NCBI GenBank assembly: GCA_002423265.1
Contig: DIVE01000144.1
Span: 8,139 to 24,163 of the forward strand
DNA from: Methylophilaceae bacterium UBA6140
GTDB taxonomy: Bacteria > Pseudomonadota > Gammaproteobacteria > Burkholderiales > Methylophilaceae
Direction: 5' to 3'
DNA length: 16,025 nt
The translations under genes were made by a program, and so were the position numbers. The notes under the pieces are model-generated. The model did not search any database. It saw only the letters and a list, made by a program, of their open reading frames with translations, and was not told the DNA's origin. Each line of letters begins with the position of its first letter. Positions within the stretch are counted from its first letter, which is position 1. Below are positions 6,610 to 13,896 of this stretch, one piece after another.

Positions 6610-7512
6610 ATGGCTGAGAATACACAGAATGTTTACGACGCTGCGGTTGTTCCTTTGGAGAGTTTTCCCAACCTTCGGGCAGATCGGTCCATGCAAAGAC
6701 CGTTGGACGAAATATTGAGCGAATTGAAGATATATGCGCATCAGCACCCTGAGGATAAGGGAGTGGTCGATTTTGTCTCCAGAATCACGACGATGGAAAA
6801 CTACGCCATTCATGACGGATCAACTGCTGGGGACTGCTCAGGCCATCATCGGCATGACCTGAGAGAGATTGAGCTGCCGGCAGGGTTCTTCCGGGATCAG
6901 GGTGGAACAGGCACTTACCAGGGTGCAGATGGCGCCATGCATGATGCAACACTTGCGCGTGCTGTCATTCATGAGCTTGCACATGCAACCGGAATCGACC
7001 GTCGTGTAACGTCCTTGACGGCTATGATGCATGACAGGCTGCATCCTATTGAAGCAGAAATGGAGCACCAGTTGCATGATGCCCGGGAACATGGCACCCC
7101 GATGCAGCAAGCTTCCATGGGTAGATTCGCCGAGCGTGCCGCTCATGAGGCAGGTGCTGTTGCAGTTGAGAACGAGGTCATGCGAAGTGTTTTTGATGAC
7201 CGGCATGACCGTCTGAACTATGGAGATCGCGGCGAATCGAGAACTTCCGAGGCATTGCAGGGCTGGTATCGGGAAGGCTATCCGATGCAGGGAGCGTGTA
7301 GCAATGGCCAGCCATTACAATTGGAGCGCGGAGAAACTCAGGCTGCAAGCGCGCTTGCTCCTTATCTTGCACCCCAGTTGGACGGGATGACACAGGGACA
7401 GAAAGGTCTGGTGATGGCGCAGATTGAGAGTCGTCTTGCCAGCGTGAACCATCAGAACGGCGATCAATTGACAGAGCAAGACCAAGATGCCGGTTCCGGC
7501 AGGAGCATCTGA
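6610..7512 (+). CDS. zinc metalloprotease, M91 (NleD/HopH1)-like, putative effector
   Basis: A 300-residue soluble protein with a gluzincin-type HExxH motif, AVIHELAHATG (H121, E122, H125). Downstream, EAGAVAVENEVMR supplies a candidate third zinc ligand (E180 or E187), followed by an R..YG stretch (DRLNYGDR). This order of HExxH, Glu, 'EN..R' and 'R..Y' resembles M91 peptidases such as the type III effectors NleD and HopH1, which cleave host signalling kinases. No signal peptide or membrane segment is seen; the C-terminal 60 residues are Gln/Asp-rich and polar. ATG 6610 is preferred over ATG 6604, because GAGGAG abuts 6604 but sits six bases before 6610. A related metalloprotease and a cysteine protease follow on the same strand. 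A translocated effector is inferred from content and context; the metalloprotease motif itself is clear. Confidence 0.75.
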   Translation: MAENTQNVYDAAVVPLESFPNLRADRSMQRPLDEILSELKIYAHQHPEDKGVVDFVSRITTMENYAIHDGSTAGDCSGHHRHDLREIELPAGFFRDQGGTGTYQGADGAMHDATLARAVIHELAHATGIDRRVTSLTAMMHDRLHPIEAEMEHQLHDAREHGTPMQQASMGRFAERAAHEAGAVAVENEVMRSVFDDRHDRLNYGDRGESRTSEALQGWYREGYPMQGACSNGQPLQLERGETQAASALAPYLAPQLDGMTQGQKGLVMAQIESRLASVNHQNGDQLTEQDQDAGSGRSI

Positions 7513-7569
7513 TTCTGTCCGGCCGGATATGACTTGTTCGGCTGAATCAGGTAAACAATCGAGGAAAAA

Positions 7570-8550
7570 ATGACGACGAATCACTATGAAGAAAAAACCC
7601 GCCTGACCGGAAATTCCGAATTGGGGCCACGCCAACTGGATCCGGTGACCGGCGTGCTCGTTGGTTTTGATATCAAGAATCCGGATGGCAGCAAGCTCCA
7701 CGTTGATCTCCGTGATTACGGGCGTCCACAGGAAACTGACCATTCAGCCGGCAGGTTGCGCGAGACCGTGTACCAGACCTATGACTTTCTTGCCAGAAAC
7801 GTGCCTGCAGCGACGCCCGTTTTTGAGAGTATTGCGCGTGAATTTCCCCGAGGAATGATCTGGGTGAAACCAGAGAAGAACGGATTATGGAACGAAATTT
7901 CACCGGGGAAGGGGGATGACCCCGGTGACCCGGGCAGGGATCCTGTGCAGTTAACCGGTAATCTTCGCCTGCCGCGTGGCAATGATGCCATCGCTACCGG
8001 CGGCGGCGCCATGCATTCAGATGCGGCCGCCCAGGATTACCTCGGCAAGGATGGCAAATGGCATAGCCAGCTGCCGGCTGAGGCTCTGTTGCATGAACTG
8101 GTGCACTCGACTCGCGAGCTGCAGAACTGGCGCAGCGTAGAAGCTGAGGCTGCATTTCTCTCGCAGCAGGGGCGTAGCGTGCCTGTCGAGAATCTCAAAG
8201 AACTGATCCGGCTGGAGAACGAAGCGCGGGCGATTGAGTTGGTGAATCAGAGCATGCTGGCGCCATTGGGTGTTGGCGAGCGCGACCCATCTGCTTATCG
8301 CATCAACAAACCCGCCAGTGTGGCGCCACTGCCTCGCAGCGATTATGCGACAGAAGATACTGAAAAGCTCCGTCATGCAGGCGTTCCTGAGGAGCTTGCC
8401 AGCTATAGCCGGCCCAACATTGAGCCTTTGCTGACGCCTGAGCACTGCGCGGCCATTCTTGACCGCATCCGCATCAATATATACAACGCGGCCAGTCAGC
8501 AGGGTGCTGCGGTTGATCAGTTTCCGAGTTTGCAGGAGTGCAGCCGTTAA
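7570..8550 (+). CDS. second zinc metalloprotease, M91-like, putative effector
   Basis: A 326-residue protein with ALLHELVHSTREL (zinc ligands H175 and H179, catalytic E176) and, 40 residues on, RLENEARAIELVNQ (candidate third ligand E218 or E223) then LGVGERDPSAY. The spacing and 'E.RA..L.N..L..LG...R..Y' pattern fit M91/NleD-like peptidases better than the upstream gene does. The first 45 residues contain DPVTGVLVGFDIKNPDG, and a DPGDPGRDP turn-rich loop lies before the active site near residue 120. There is no signal peptide. ATG 7570 has GAGGAAAAA as ribosome site. It is 57 bases behind the first metalloprotease, so the two may share a transcript. The two proteins share only the motif region and look like anciently diverged paralogs with different targets. 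Protease call is good; substrate unknown. Confidence 0.78.
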   Translation: MTTNHYEEKTRLTGNSELGPRQLDPVTGVLVGFDIKNPDGSKLHVDLRDYGRPQETDHSAGRLRETVYQTYDFLARNVPAATPVFESIAREFPRGMIWVKPEKNGLWNEISPGKGDDPGDPGRDPVQLTGNLRLPRGNDAIATGGGAMHSDAAAQDYLGKDGKWHSQLPAEALLHELVHSTRELQNWRSVEAEAAFLSQQGRSVPVENLKELIRLENEARAIELVNQSMLAPLGVGERDPSAYRINKPASVAPLPRSDYATEDTEKLRHAGVPEELASYSRPNIEPLLTPEHCAAILDRIRINIYNAASQQGAAVDQFPSLQECSR

Positions 8551-8667
8551 TTCCGCAATGAACGATACATCCATCACATTCCCATCCGGTAGGCTTCGGC
8601 GCGCGCTACTGGTGCCTGGTTTTATCCGGAGGTTGTCACAAACGTCCATCATCAAGGAGATGCAGTC

Positions 8668-9585
8668 ATGAGTGGTGCAGAATCGATCAAGCTGAATTTG
8701 TTTGACCCACAGAAGGATTCCAAACTGTGGTCCGATGCCGAAGCGTTTCAGGGTGAGCCCGGAAAGGTTTACGTGTTCGGGCACGGAACGCCGGAAAGTA
8801 TTTCAGACGACCGTAATGGCAAGGGTACAGCTTCTGTCAGGTTGAATCCTCGTGAGCTAGGCGTGATGCTGGAAGGCATGGGTGTAACAGCAGATACCAA
8901 AGTCGTGCTTGTTTCTTGCTCGACGGGCAAGGGGCAGCATTCATTTGCACGCGAATTATCCCGCTATTTTTCCGAGGTTGAGGCGCCTACCAGGGATATC
9001 TGGACAAACGGGGCAAGGTCGGGTGAAGAGTTGAGGCCAATGTCTGACGTATACGGCAGAGTATCCGAGGCTGTGAAGGATACTGACGATCCGGGCAAAT
9101 TCAAGCAATTTCATGCTTCAGATTACCAGTATTGCAAATCCAACCCGGAGGTCTGTGATTCGCCGGAATCGGAACTCCCCACTTCGGGTACGATAAAAGA
9201 GAATGGCGTTTATATGAGTGCGCGCGACACGGGCCGTGACGACAGGCCGTTTATCTCGCCGGAATCTCCTGCCGCTTCACAACCTGTCAGCCCCGGTGCG
9301 CTTCAACAGGCCAATCTTGTTACTGCCAACCAATATCTTGAGGCAGTGCAATCAGGAGATACATCCGGCTTGCCGGAAACGCTGAAGCCGGTCGTGGCAC
9401 TCAGAGAACAAATGCTGGCTAAGGTGCATCAGGTCGCTGACGGTGCAAACCAGCCTGTGAATGAATCCCCCGCGATCAGGGCAATTGATACCTTTATTGC
9501 CGACACCATAAAGCAGGGCAAGCTCGATAACCTTATCGCAGAAAATCACCGTATGGAACATGAGTCACCGGTAGTTGAACGCTGA
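8668..9585 (+). CDS. clan CD cysteine protease, C80/CPD-like, stand-alone
   Basis: A 305-residue protein whose first half resembles the C80 cysteine protease domain of MARTX and TcdA/TcdB toxins. VYVFGHGTPES carries the catalytic His (H39) and KVVLVSCSTGKG the nucleophile Cys (C84), with RLNPRELGVML between them, as in the toxin domain's 'GHG ... EL ... L.GC' order. The His-Cys spacing is 45 residues, equal to that of TcdB (H653/C698). In toxins this domain is activated by inositol hexakisphosphate in host cytosol and cuts its own chain. Here it is near the N-terminus of a small protein with a polar, Pro/Ser/Gln-rich second half and no signal peptide. AAGGAG precedes ATG 8668 by eight bases. 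It is third in a row of protease genes, 117 bases behind the second. Other clan CD families (caspase-like, CHAT) remain possible. Confidence 0.68.
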   Translation: MSGAESIKLNLFDPQKDSKLWSDAEAFQGEPGKVYVFGHGTPESISDDRNGKGTASVRLNPRELGVMLEGMGVTADTKVVLVSCSTGKGQHSFARELSRYFSEVEAPTRDIWTNGARSGEELRPMSDVYGRVSEAVKDTDDPGKFKQFHASDYQYCKSNPEVCDSPESELPTSGTIKENGVYMSARDTGRDDRPFISPESPAASQPVSPGALQQANLVTANQYLEAVQSGDTSGLPETLKPVVALREQMLAKVHQVADGANQPVNESPAIRAIDTFIADTIKQGKLDNLIAENHRMEHESPVVER

Positions 9586-9593
9586 ATAAGTCA

Positions 9594-9693
9594 GTTATTG
9601 CGAACTCGAAGGGTGAAGCAATCCGGCTAAAAATATAAAGCTGCAAAACCTTAACCCCTGGATTGCCGCAGGCTGACGCCCTCGCAAAGACGA
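9594..9693. repeat. REP-like palindromic repeat, left copy
   Basis: The element runs from GTTATTGCGAAC through GAAGCAATCC (9615-9624) to TGGATTGCC (9659-9667) and CTCGCAAAGAC (9681-9691). GCAATCC and GGATTGC are inverted arms, as are the outer ATTGCGA/TCGCAA ends. Its first 59 bases match 10999-11058 at about 85% identity. It lies between the convergent cysteine protease and ATPase genes. Confidence 0.75.
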
Positions 9694-9734
9694 GGTTCTG
9701 TCACCCCATGCATGTGGCAGGGTGGATCAGTTTG

Positions 9735-10904
9735 CTATGATTGCAATTCTCGCATCAGCCCCGCCAGGGATATGACCTGAGTGTTGTGTTCGATCGGGAA
9801 ACTTTCTTTGCCGCCGTATACGACGAATTTTCTTGTGACATTGATTTCTTCCGCCGTTTTGTGAAATACCGGGTTGATTTTCGGCGAGAGCCCGTGCTTG
9901 ATTTCCACCGCCCAGAGTTCGTGCTCGTTCAGTTTCAACAAGAGGTCGATTTCCTCTCCCTGTGCTGAGCGGTAGTAATACGCTTCTGATGTCAATGGCG
10001 CGCAGGAAAGCAGGTTTTCAATCACGAAGCCTTCCCAGCTTTTACCCATCACCGGGTGAGAAAGCAGTGCTTCGGTATCGGCCAGTCCGAGCAGGCGATG
10101 CAGGATGCCACTATCGCGGATGTAATATCGCGGCGATTTGACCAGTCTTTTCTTGAGATTGGCATGCCAGGGCTGCAAGCGGCGCACAAGCAGAAGATCC
10201 GCCAGAATATCCAGGTAATGTGTGATGGTTTTGCCGTCCACTTCAAGATTGCCTGCCAGTTTGGAGTAGTTCAGCGACTCGCCTTGCAGATGTGCCAGCA
10301 TGGTCCACAAGCGTCGAAGGCGCAGCCCGGAAACACGAAAACCGAGCTGCGGCAAATCCCGTTCCAGATATGTGCGGATCAACATTTCCAGCCATTCCAT
10401 GCTGATCGCATCCGTTGCTGCCAGATAACTTTCCGGAAATCCGCCGCGAAACCACAAGCGCTGTATGTCTTTCAACTGCCGGTCCGGTAATTCAAGCACA
10501 TTCAGCCCTGACATCGGCTGGTAGTGAATACGCCCCGCAAGACTCTCCGAGGATTGCCGCATCAAGTCCATCGAAGCCGAACCCAGCAGCAGGAAATGCC
10601 CACCCATTTTGCCATTGCGACGGTTTTTGTCGATTAATCCGCGTAGCACCGGAAAAAGATCCGGCATGCGTTGCATTTCATCAATGATGACCAGTTTGTC
10701 TGAATGAAGGGAAAGATAGGCAAGCGGGTCTTGCAGCTTGAAGATATCCTCGGGCGATTCGAGATCAAGATACAGAGAGGGCATGGCCTCTCCTATGTGG
10801 AGCGCCAGGGTGGTTTTGCCGACTTGGCGCGGGCCAAGCAACGCAACGGCAGGCACGCGTTGCAGCAGTTCCAGAATGGTAGGCGTTATCATCCGTTTAA
10901 TCAT
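9735..10904 (-). CDS. AAA ATPase with DUF4143 (AAA_14) domain
   Basis: A 389-residue member of the widespread AAA_14 + DUF4143 family. Walker A is GPRQVGKTT (24-32), Walker B LVIIDEMQ (71-78), sensor LLLGSAS (105-111). A winged-helix-like middle (LNYSKLAGNLEVDGKTITHYLD) follows. The C-terminal DUF4143 part has GEEIDLLL..ELWAVEIKHG, resembling a PD-(D/E)xK nuclease-like core. The cellular role of this family is not established; it is often scattered in accessory DNA and has been discussed as toxin/defence-like. Full length and apparently intact. Start ATG 10904 (alternative ATG 10892); no strong ribosome site is visible. It is the only minus-strand gene between 2634 and 14865, and copies of one REP-like repeat lie on both sides, so it looks like a separate insertion. 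Confidence 0.9.
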   Translation of the reverse strand: MIKRMITPTILELLQRVPAVALLGPRQVGKTTLALHIGEAMPSLYLDLESPEDIFKLQDPLAYLSLHSDKLVIIDEMQRMPDLFPVLRGLIDKNRRNGKMGGHFLLLGSASMDLMRQSSESLAGRIHYQPMSGLNVLELPDRQLKDIQRLWFRGGFPESYLAATDAISMEWLEMLIRTYLERDLPQLGFRVSGLRLRRLWTMLAHLQGESLNYSKLAGNLEVDGKTITHYLDILADLLLVRRLQPWHANLKKRLVKSPRYYIRDSGILHRLLGLADTEALLSHPVMGKSWEGFVIENLLSCAPLTSEAYYYRSAQGEEIDLLLKLNEHELWAVEIKHGLSPKINPVFHKTAEEINVTRKFVVYGGKESFPIEHNTQVISLAGLMRELQS

Positions 10905-10998
10905 TGTTGCATTTTAGGAGCCTATCTCCGGAAATGCAACCAATTGCTGTGTTGTTCGCCTCGGCTCGATCAGGCTTGCGCCGGAATGGCCCAAACCC

Positions 10999-11131
10999 GT
11001 CATTGCGAACCCGTCAGGGTGAAGCAATCCAGCTAAGAATATCAAGCTACAAAACCTTGTGGATTGCCACGGACTGCGCCCTCGCAAAGACAAACCTTGT
11101 GGATTGCCGCGGGCTGCGCCCTCGCAATGAC
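10999..11131. repeat. REP-like palindromic repeat, right copy
   Basis: GTCATTGCGA (10999-11008) and TCGCAATGAC (11122-11131) are a perfect 10-bp inverted pair bounding the element. GCAATCCA (11024-11031) and TGGATTGC (11060-11067) form the inner pair. The left 60 bases repeat those at 9594-9652. Such GTCATTGCGA-ended elements are extragenic palindromes found in many bacterial genomes. Confidence 0.78.
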
Positions 11132-11172
11132 AAGCCCTGCGATTGCCGTGGGCTGAGTATCTCGCAAAGACC
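11055..11172. repeat. three tandem 40-bp REP half units
   Basis: Units start at 11055, 11095 and 11135, with an exact 40-base period. The shared pattern is CC(T)TGTGGATTGCC..GG.CTG..CCTCGCAAAGAC, with the third unit most diverged. The 370 bases between the ATPase gene and the LPD7 gene hold this array and no convincing gene. Confidence 0.75.
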
Positions 11173-11274
11173 GGTGCCATTGTTCGATTGTTTGCCGGAA
11201 ACATCGCACCCGAGCCCCAAGGCTGTTACTGCCCCGTTTCATATTTTTGGCCGTTAATAAGGCGGAGGCAGGCA

Positions 11275-12291
11275 ATGGGAGAGGGCAAGGAAGGCGCGGC
11301 ATCGGCTTTTTTCGGCGCGGTGCATGTAGATGCTGCGTGGGCGCTGGATGGCAAACCTTTGGCAGAGAGCAGGTACTGGCTGGCCCTGGCGCAGCATCAG
11401 GGCGATGACCGCCAGCGCTTGTTCATGTGGGATGGCGAGCGCCTTGGTGTGCTGGCAGATGAGGCTGCAATCGAACTGCTGTCCGGAGATGATCGCACGG
11501 CCCTGGCTGCGATGCTGCGCCGCCTGAAAAATGCCGGCGGTGCGGCGCTTGCGATGCAATTTCATATCGAACGTCTGGCAGAGCTTGGGCAATTGCAGCA
11601 CCCTTTGGGGAGCCTCCTGCCAGCATGGCAAGCATTGAGCGAAAACCCTGATGCAGAAGCCGAGGCTTTGCAGGCGCATGACCTAAGGAAAAAGCTGGCC
11701 GCCAATCTGGCCGGGTTGAATGCCGCTGCCGGCGGCCCTGCCGCGCCGGTTTCGGCAGCAATTGCCGCTGCCCGTCAGCACCAACGGCAAACGGGCATTC
11801 AATCGCAGCAGCAGAATTCAGCGGCAACACGTGCTCCGGAGTTGACGGATATGGCGCGAGGCAGGGAGACGCGCACGGCGGGCTTTGATTTCAAGGATGG
11901 CGGTTACCGGCTGGAAGCCAACACCGGCAGCGAAATGGTTGCCAAATCCCTGGTTCGCATCGCCCATGCCCGGGGCTGGTACAGCCTGCGGGTGGCTGGC
12001 GATATGGCGTTCCGGAGGGCCGTGTGGCTGGAGGCTGCCGCACAGGGCATGCAAGTCTGGGGCTACGCACCGACTCCTGAAGATATCGCAATGCTGCACA
12101 ACACCCTTGTTGACGGCACCGAGGAATCCGGCATCGGGCTTGAAGGGCGGGTACGGCCGGATAATTTTGCTTTCGATGCCATTATCGCGACACCGGTTGG
12201 CTCTCACAAAGGCAGCCTGCCGAGCGATAAAAATCAGGATGGTAGCGACCGTGATGCGCGGGGCTGGATCAAGTTGACCAAATTCTTTTAA
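11275..12291 (+). CDS. LPD7-like domain protein of a mobile element
   Basis: A 338-residue soluble protein. Residues 1-145 are helical and Ala/Leu-rich, with no family I recognise. Residues 160-200 are a Gln/Ala-rich linker (QHQRQTGIQSQQQ). Residues about 203-275 match the LPD7 pattern: FKDGGYRLEA, then MVAKSLVRIAHARGW, YSLRVAGDMAFRRAVWLEA, and GMQVWGYAPTPED. LPD7 is a 'large polyvalent protein-associated' domain common in MobA/TraI-type relaxases and other proteins carried by conjugative elements and phages. Here it stands alone with no relaxase domain. ATG 11275 is chosen because GGCGGAGG lies 7-13 bases upstream; the frame is open further to 11143 but through the REP repeats. The last 60 residues are polar. 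It is consistent with a T4SS-linked accessory or translocated protein. Domain call is moderate. Confidence 0.7.
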   Translation: MGEGKEGAASAFFGAVHVDAAWALDGKPLAESRYWLALAQHQGDDRQRLFMWDGERLGVLADEAAIELLSGDDRTALAAMLRRLKNAGGAALAMQFHIERLAELGQLQHPLGSLLPAWQALSENPDAEAEALQAHDLRKKLAANLAGLNAAAGGPAAPVSAAIAAARQHQRQTGIQSQQQNSAATRAPELTDMARGRETRTAGFDFKDGGYRLEANTGSEMVAKSLVRIAHARGWYSLRVAGDMAFRRAVWLEAAAQGMQVWGYAPTPEDIAMLHNTLVDGTEESGIGLEGRVRPDNFAFDAIIATPVGSHKGSLPSDKNQDGSDRDARGWIKLTKFF

Positions 12292-12380
12292 GGTACGCCA
12301 AAATTATCAGACGCAAGACAGGAGCGCGTGGTTATCGGCAGGTCTGGCGTGAGCTTGTCCAGATAGAACGTGTTGTTGCC

Positions 12381-12578
12381 ATGCTGGCGCCCGAAGTTAT
12401 CAACGAAGGCGTCATCAGCGCCAGGTTCGGTCATGTCATGCTCGCCGCCGGCGAGCATGACACCCTTCAAGCCAGTGCCGAAGACCATCTGCTAGCGGCG
12501 GTTGATCCCGCAACCCTCGACATTCTGATCTACAACCGCCATTTCATCATGGCCGACAGAGCGGCTAGGTCATCATGA
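12381..12578 (+). CDS. small hypothetical ORF, doubtful
   Basis: A 65-codon frame (MLAPEVINEGVISARF...) with coding-like third positions, and open without a start back to 12291. No ribosome site is seen. Its TGA overlaps the ATG of the next frame at 12575 as ATGA. The perfect hairpin at 12434-12462 lies inside it and accounts for part of its composition. I do not recognise it. It could be a gene remnant. Confidence 0.25.
   Translation: MLAPEVINEGVISARFGHVMLAAGEHDTLQASAEDHLLAAVDPATLDILIYNRHFIMADRAARSS
12434..12462. repeat. perfect hairpin, 13-bp stem with GCC loop
   Basis: TGTCATGCTCGCC (12434-12446) and GGCGAGCATGACA (12450-12462) are exact reverse complements around GCC. This is the strongest simple hairpin I found in the window. 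No T tract follows. It lies 143 bases after the LPD7 gene, so it may protect a 3' end or bind a protein. Confidence 0.7.
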
Positions 12579-12875
12579 GCGCCAGTGCCGCCTTCGAGAT
12601 TGCCAGCGCCGTCGTCAACGTATCAACAAGCAAGGGCCGCGGAGGCACCGCCATCATCTGGTCCGATTATCGAGACAACCATGACTGTCAGCATCAAGGC
12701 TGGTGCAGCCCGGGGCGGTACATTGCTTGTTCCACCGGATGCGGTTGCGATTGTTGCTGGCGGTCGTCGCAAGCTCCCAGTCAAATCCATGAAGGGCGGG
12801 GTGAGCGGCGTCAGTCAGGAATCAAGTTTTGATCAAGGGCTACAGAAATTGCCTGGAAACAAAAAATATAAATGA
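12579..12875 (+). pseudogene. possible degenerate coding sequence
   Basis: Two overlapping plus frames look partly coding. One, from ATG 12575 (MSASAAFEIASAVVNVS), loses plausibility after about 30 codons and becomes Cys-rich. The other, ending at TGA 12873-12875, reads well from ATG 12681 (MTVSIKAGAARGGTLLVPPD) for 64 codons. A frameshift near 12665-12680 in one ancestral gene would explain this, but no homolog is recognised. Alternatively two tiny genes are present. The rest of 12876-13064 is AT-richer and holds no gene; TATATT occurs at 13008 and 13021 without a matching -35. Confidence 0.25.
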
Positions 12876-13064
12876 ACGGGAATGTAACCCATTTGGGGGA
12901 TGCCGTAATCCGCTGACAGGTTTTTCATTCAGTGTTGGCAGCCGACAAAGTAAGGCTTTAAGACTTGATAATAGTGCCAGAAAAACGAAATTTTATGATA
13001 GGACCCGTATATTAAAATGGTATATTTGAATCGTCTTTATTGAAAATGGCAGGTTAAAGTATCC

Positions 13065-13877
13065 GTGTCTACTCCACCAAGTATTATTGCCGCTATTCGC
13101 CATTGCCTCAGGCCACTGGTACGGCTTTGTTTGCGTTTTGGTCTTGATTATCGCGGATTGACCGAGATACTCAAGGTTCAATTCATCGCCGTTGGCGAAG
13201 AGGAAATAGCGGGTTCGGGCCATGCTGCATCAGATAGCCGGGTTTCCTTGTTGACCGGGGTGCATCGCAAGGATGTAAAACGTTTGAGAGGGATGGAAGT
13301 CAACGATGCCGAATTACAAAAGCGCCCGTTGTCGGCAAACCTGATTTCTTACTGGGTTGGTACACCATCCTTGCTCGATGCGGAGGGCAATCCGCTGGCT
13401 ATCCCGCGTTCTCCAACCCCAGGCTTTTCAACATCGTTCGATGAAGTTGCAAGATCGCTCACCAAAGATGTGCACCCAAGGGCACTTCTTGATGAATGTG
13501 CAAGGCAGGGCATCGTCCGCGTCGATCACGAGGACATGGTACATCTCAATACTGACGTGTTGATCCCGGATCAGAGCCTCGATGACAAGGCTGGATTTTT
13601 TGCGCATGCAATTCATGACCATATGGCAGCCTCCGGCCATAACCTTGCGGGCGGCATGCCTGCCTATCTGGATCGGCATGTCTGGTATGTCGACTTGACC
13701 GAGGCGGATGCCATCAAGCTTGCAGCGATATCGGAAAAGATTGCGATGAAGGCGCTGAAAGCAGTCAATCAACATGCGCTTGAATTGAAACAGGCTTCTG
13801 AAAAAAACCCGGAATCGCACAATACGCGTATTACGTTTGGTACTTATTTTTATAACACCAGAGAATCGGACGATTGA
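13065..13877 (+). CDS. DUF6502 family protein
   Basis: A 270-residue soluble protein resembling the DUF6502 family, which has no assigned biochemical function. Features seen: an N-terminal helical region (IIAAIRHCLRPLVRLCLRFG) followed by YRGLTEILKVQFI, then LLTGVHRKDVKRLR, which looks like a helix-turn-helix, so DNA binding is possible. A central GTPSLLDAEGNP and a C-terminal helical end (KIAMKALKAVNQHALEL) follow. GTG 13065 is used; the ribosome site is weak. The FecR-domain gene starts 19 bases after its stop, so the two form an operon. In Burkholderiales, DUF6502 genes are often next to secreted repeat/FecR proteins, which fits a shared, unknown envelope task. Family call moderate. Confidence 0.75.
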   Translation: MSTPPSIIAAIRHCLRPLVRLCLRFGLDYRGLTEILKVQFIAVGEEEIAGSGHAASDSRVSLLTGVHRKDVKRLRGMEVNDAELQKRPLSANLISYWVGTPSLLDAEGNPLAIPRSPTPGFSTSFDEVARSLTKDVHPRALLDECARQGIVRVDHEDMVHLNTDVLIPDQSLDDKAGFFAHAIHDHMAASGHNLAGGMPAYLDRHVWYVDLTEADAIKLAAISEKIAMKALKAVNQHALELKQASEKNPESHNTRITFGTYFYNTRESDD

Positions 13878-13896
13878 AAATCGCTCGAATGAAGCC

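Noticed and set aside
8983..8992. GCGCCTACCA, identical to the last ten bases of the tRNA-Val gene, as a possible attR
   Set aside because: It lies inside the well-supported cysteine protease gene and only ten bases match; integration sites at tRNAs usually share longer identity. Treated as chance.
6362..12300. AGGTACGCC right after the stop of the VirD4 chimera (6362) and at the stop of the LPD7 gene (12291), as direct repeats of an inserted segment
   Set aside because: Nine bases in 16 kb can recur by chance, and no transposase or further flank similarity is visible.
12288..12488. Minus-strand 66-codon frame with Gly/Asp-rich sequence resembling RTX repeats
   Set aside because: The resemblance is loose, no GGxGxDxLx nonapeptide series is present, there is no ribosome site, and part of the frame is the hairpin.
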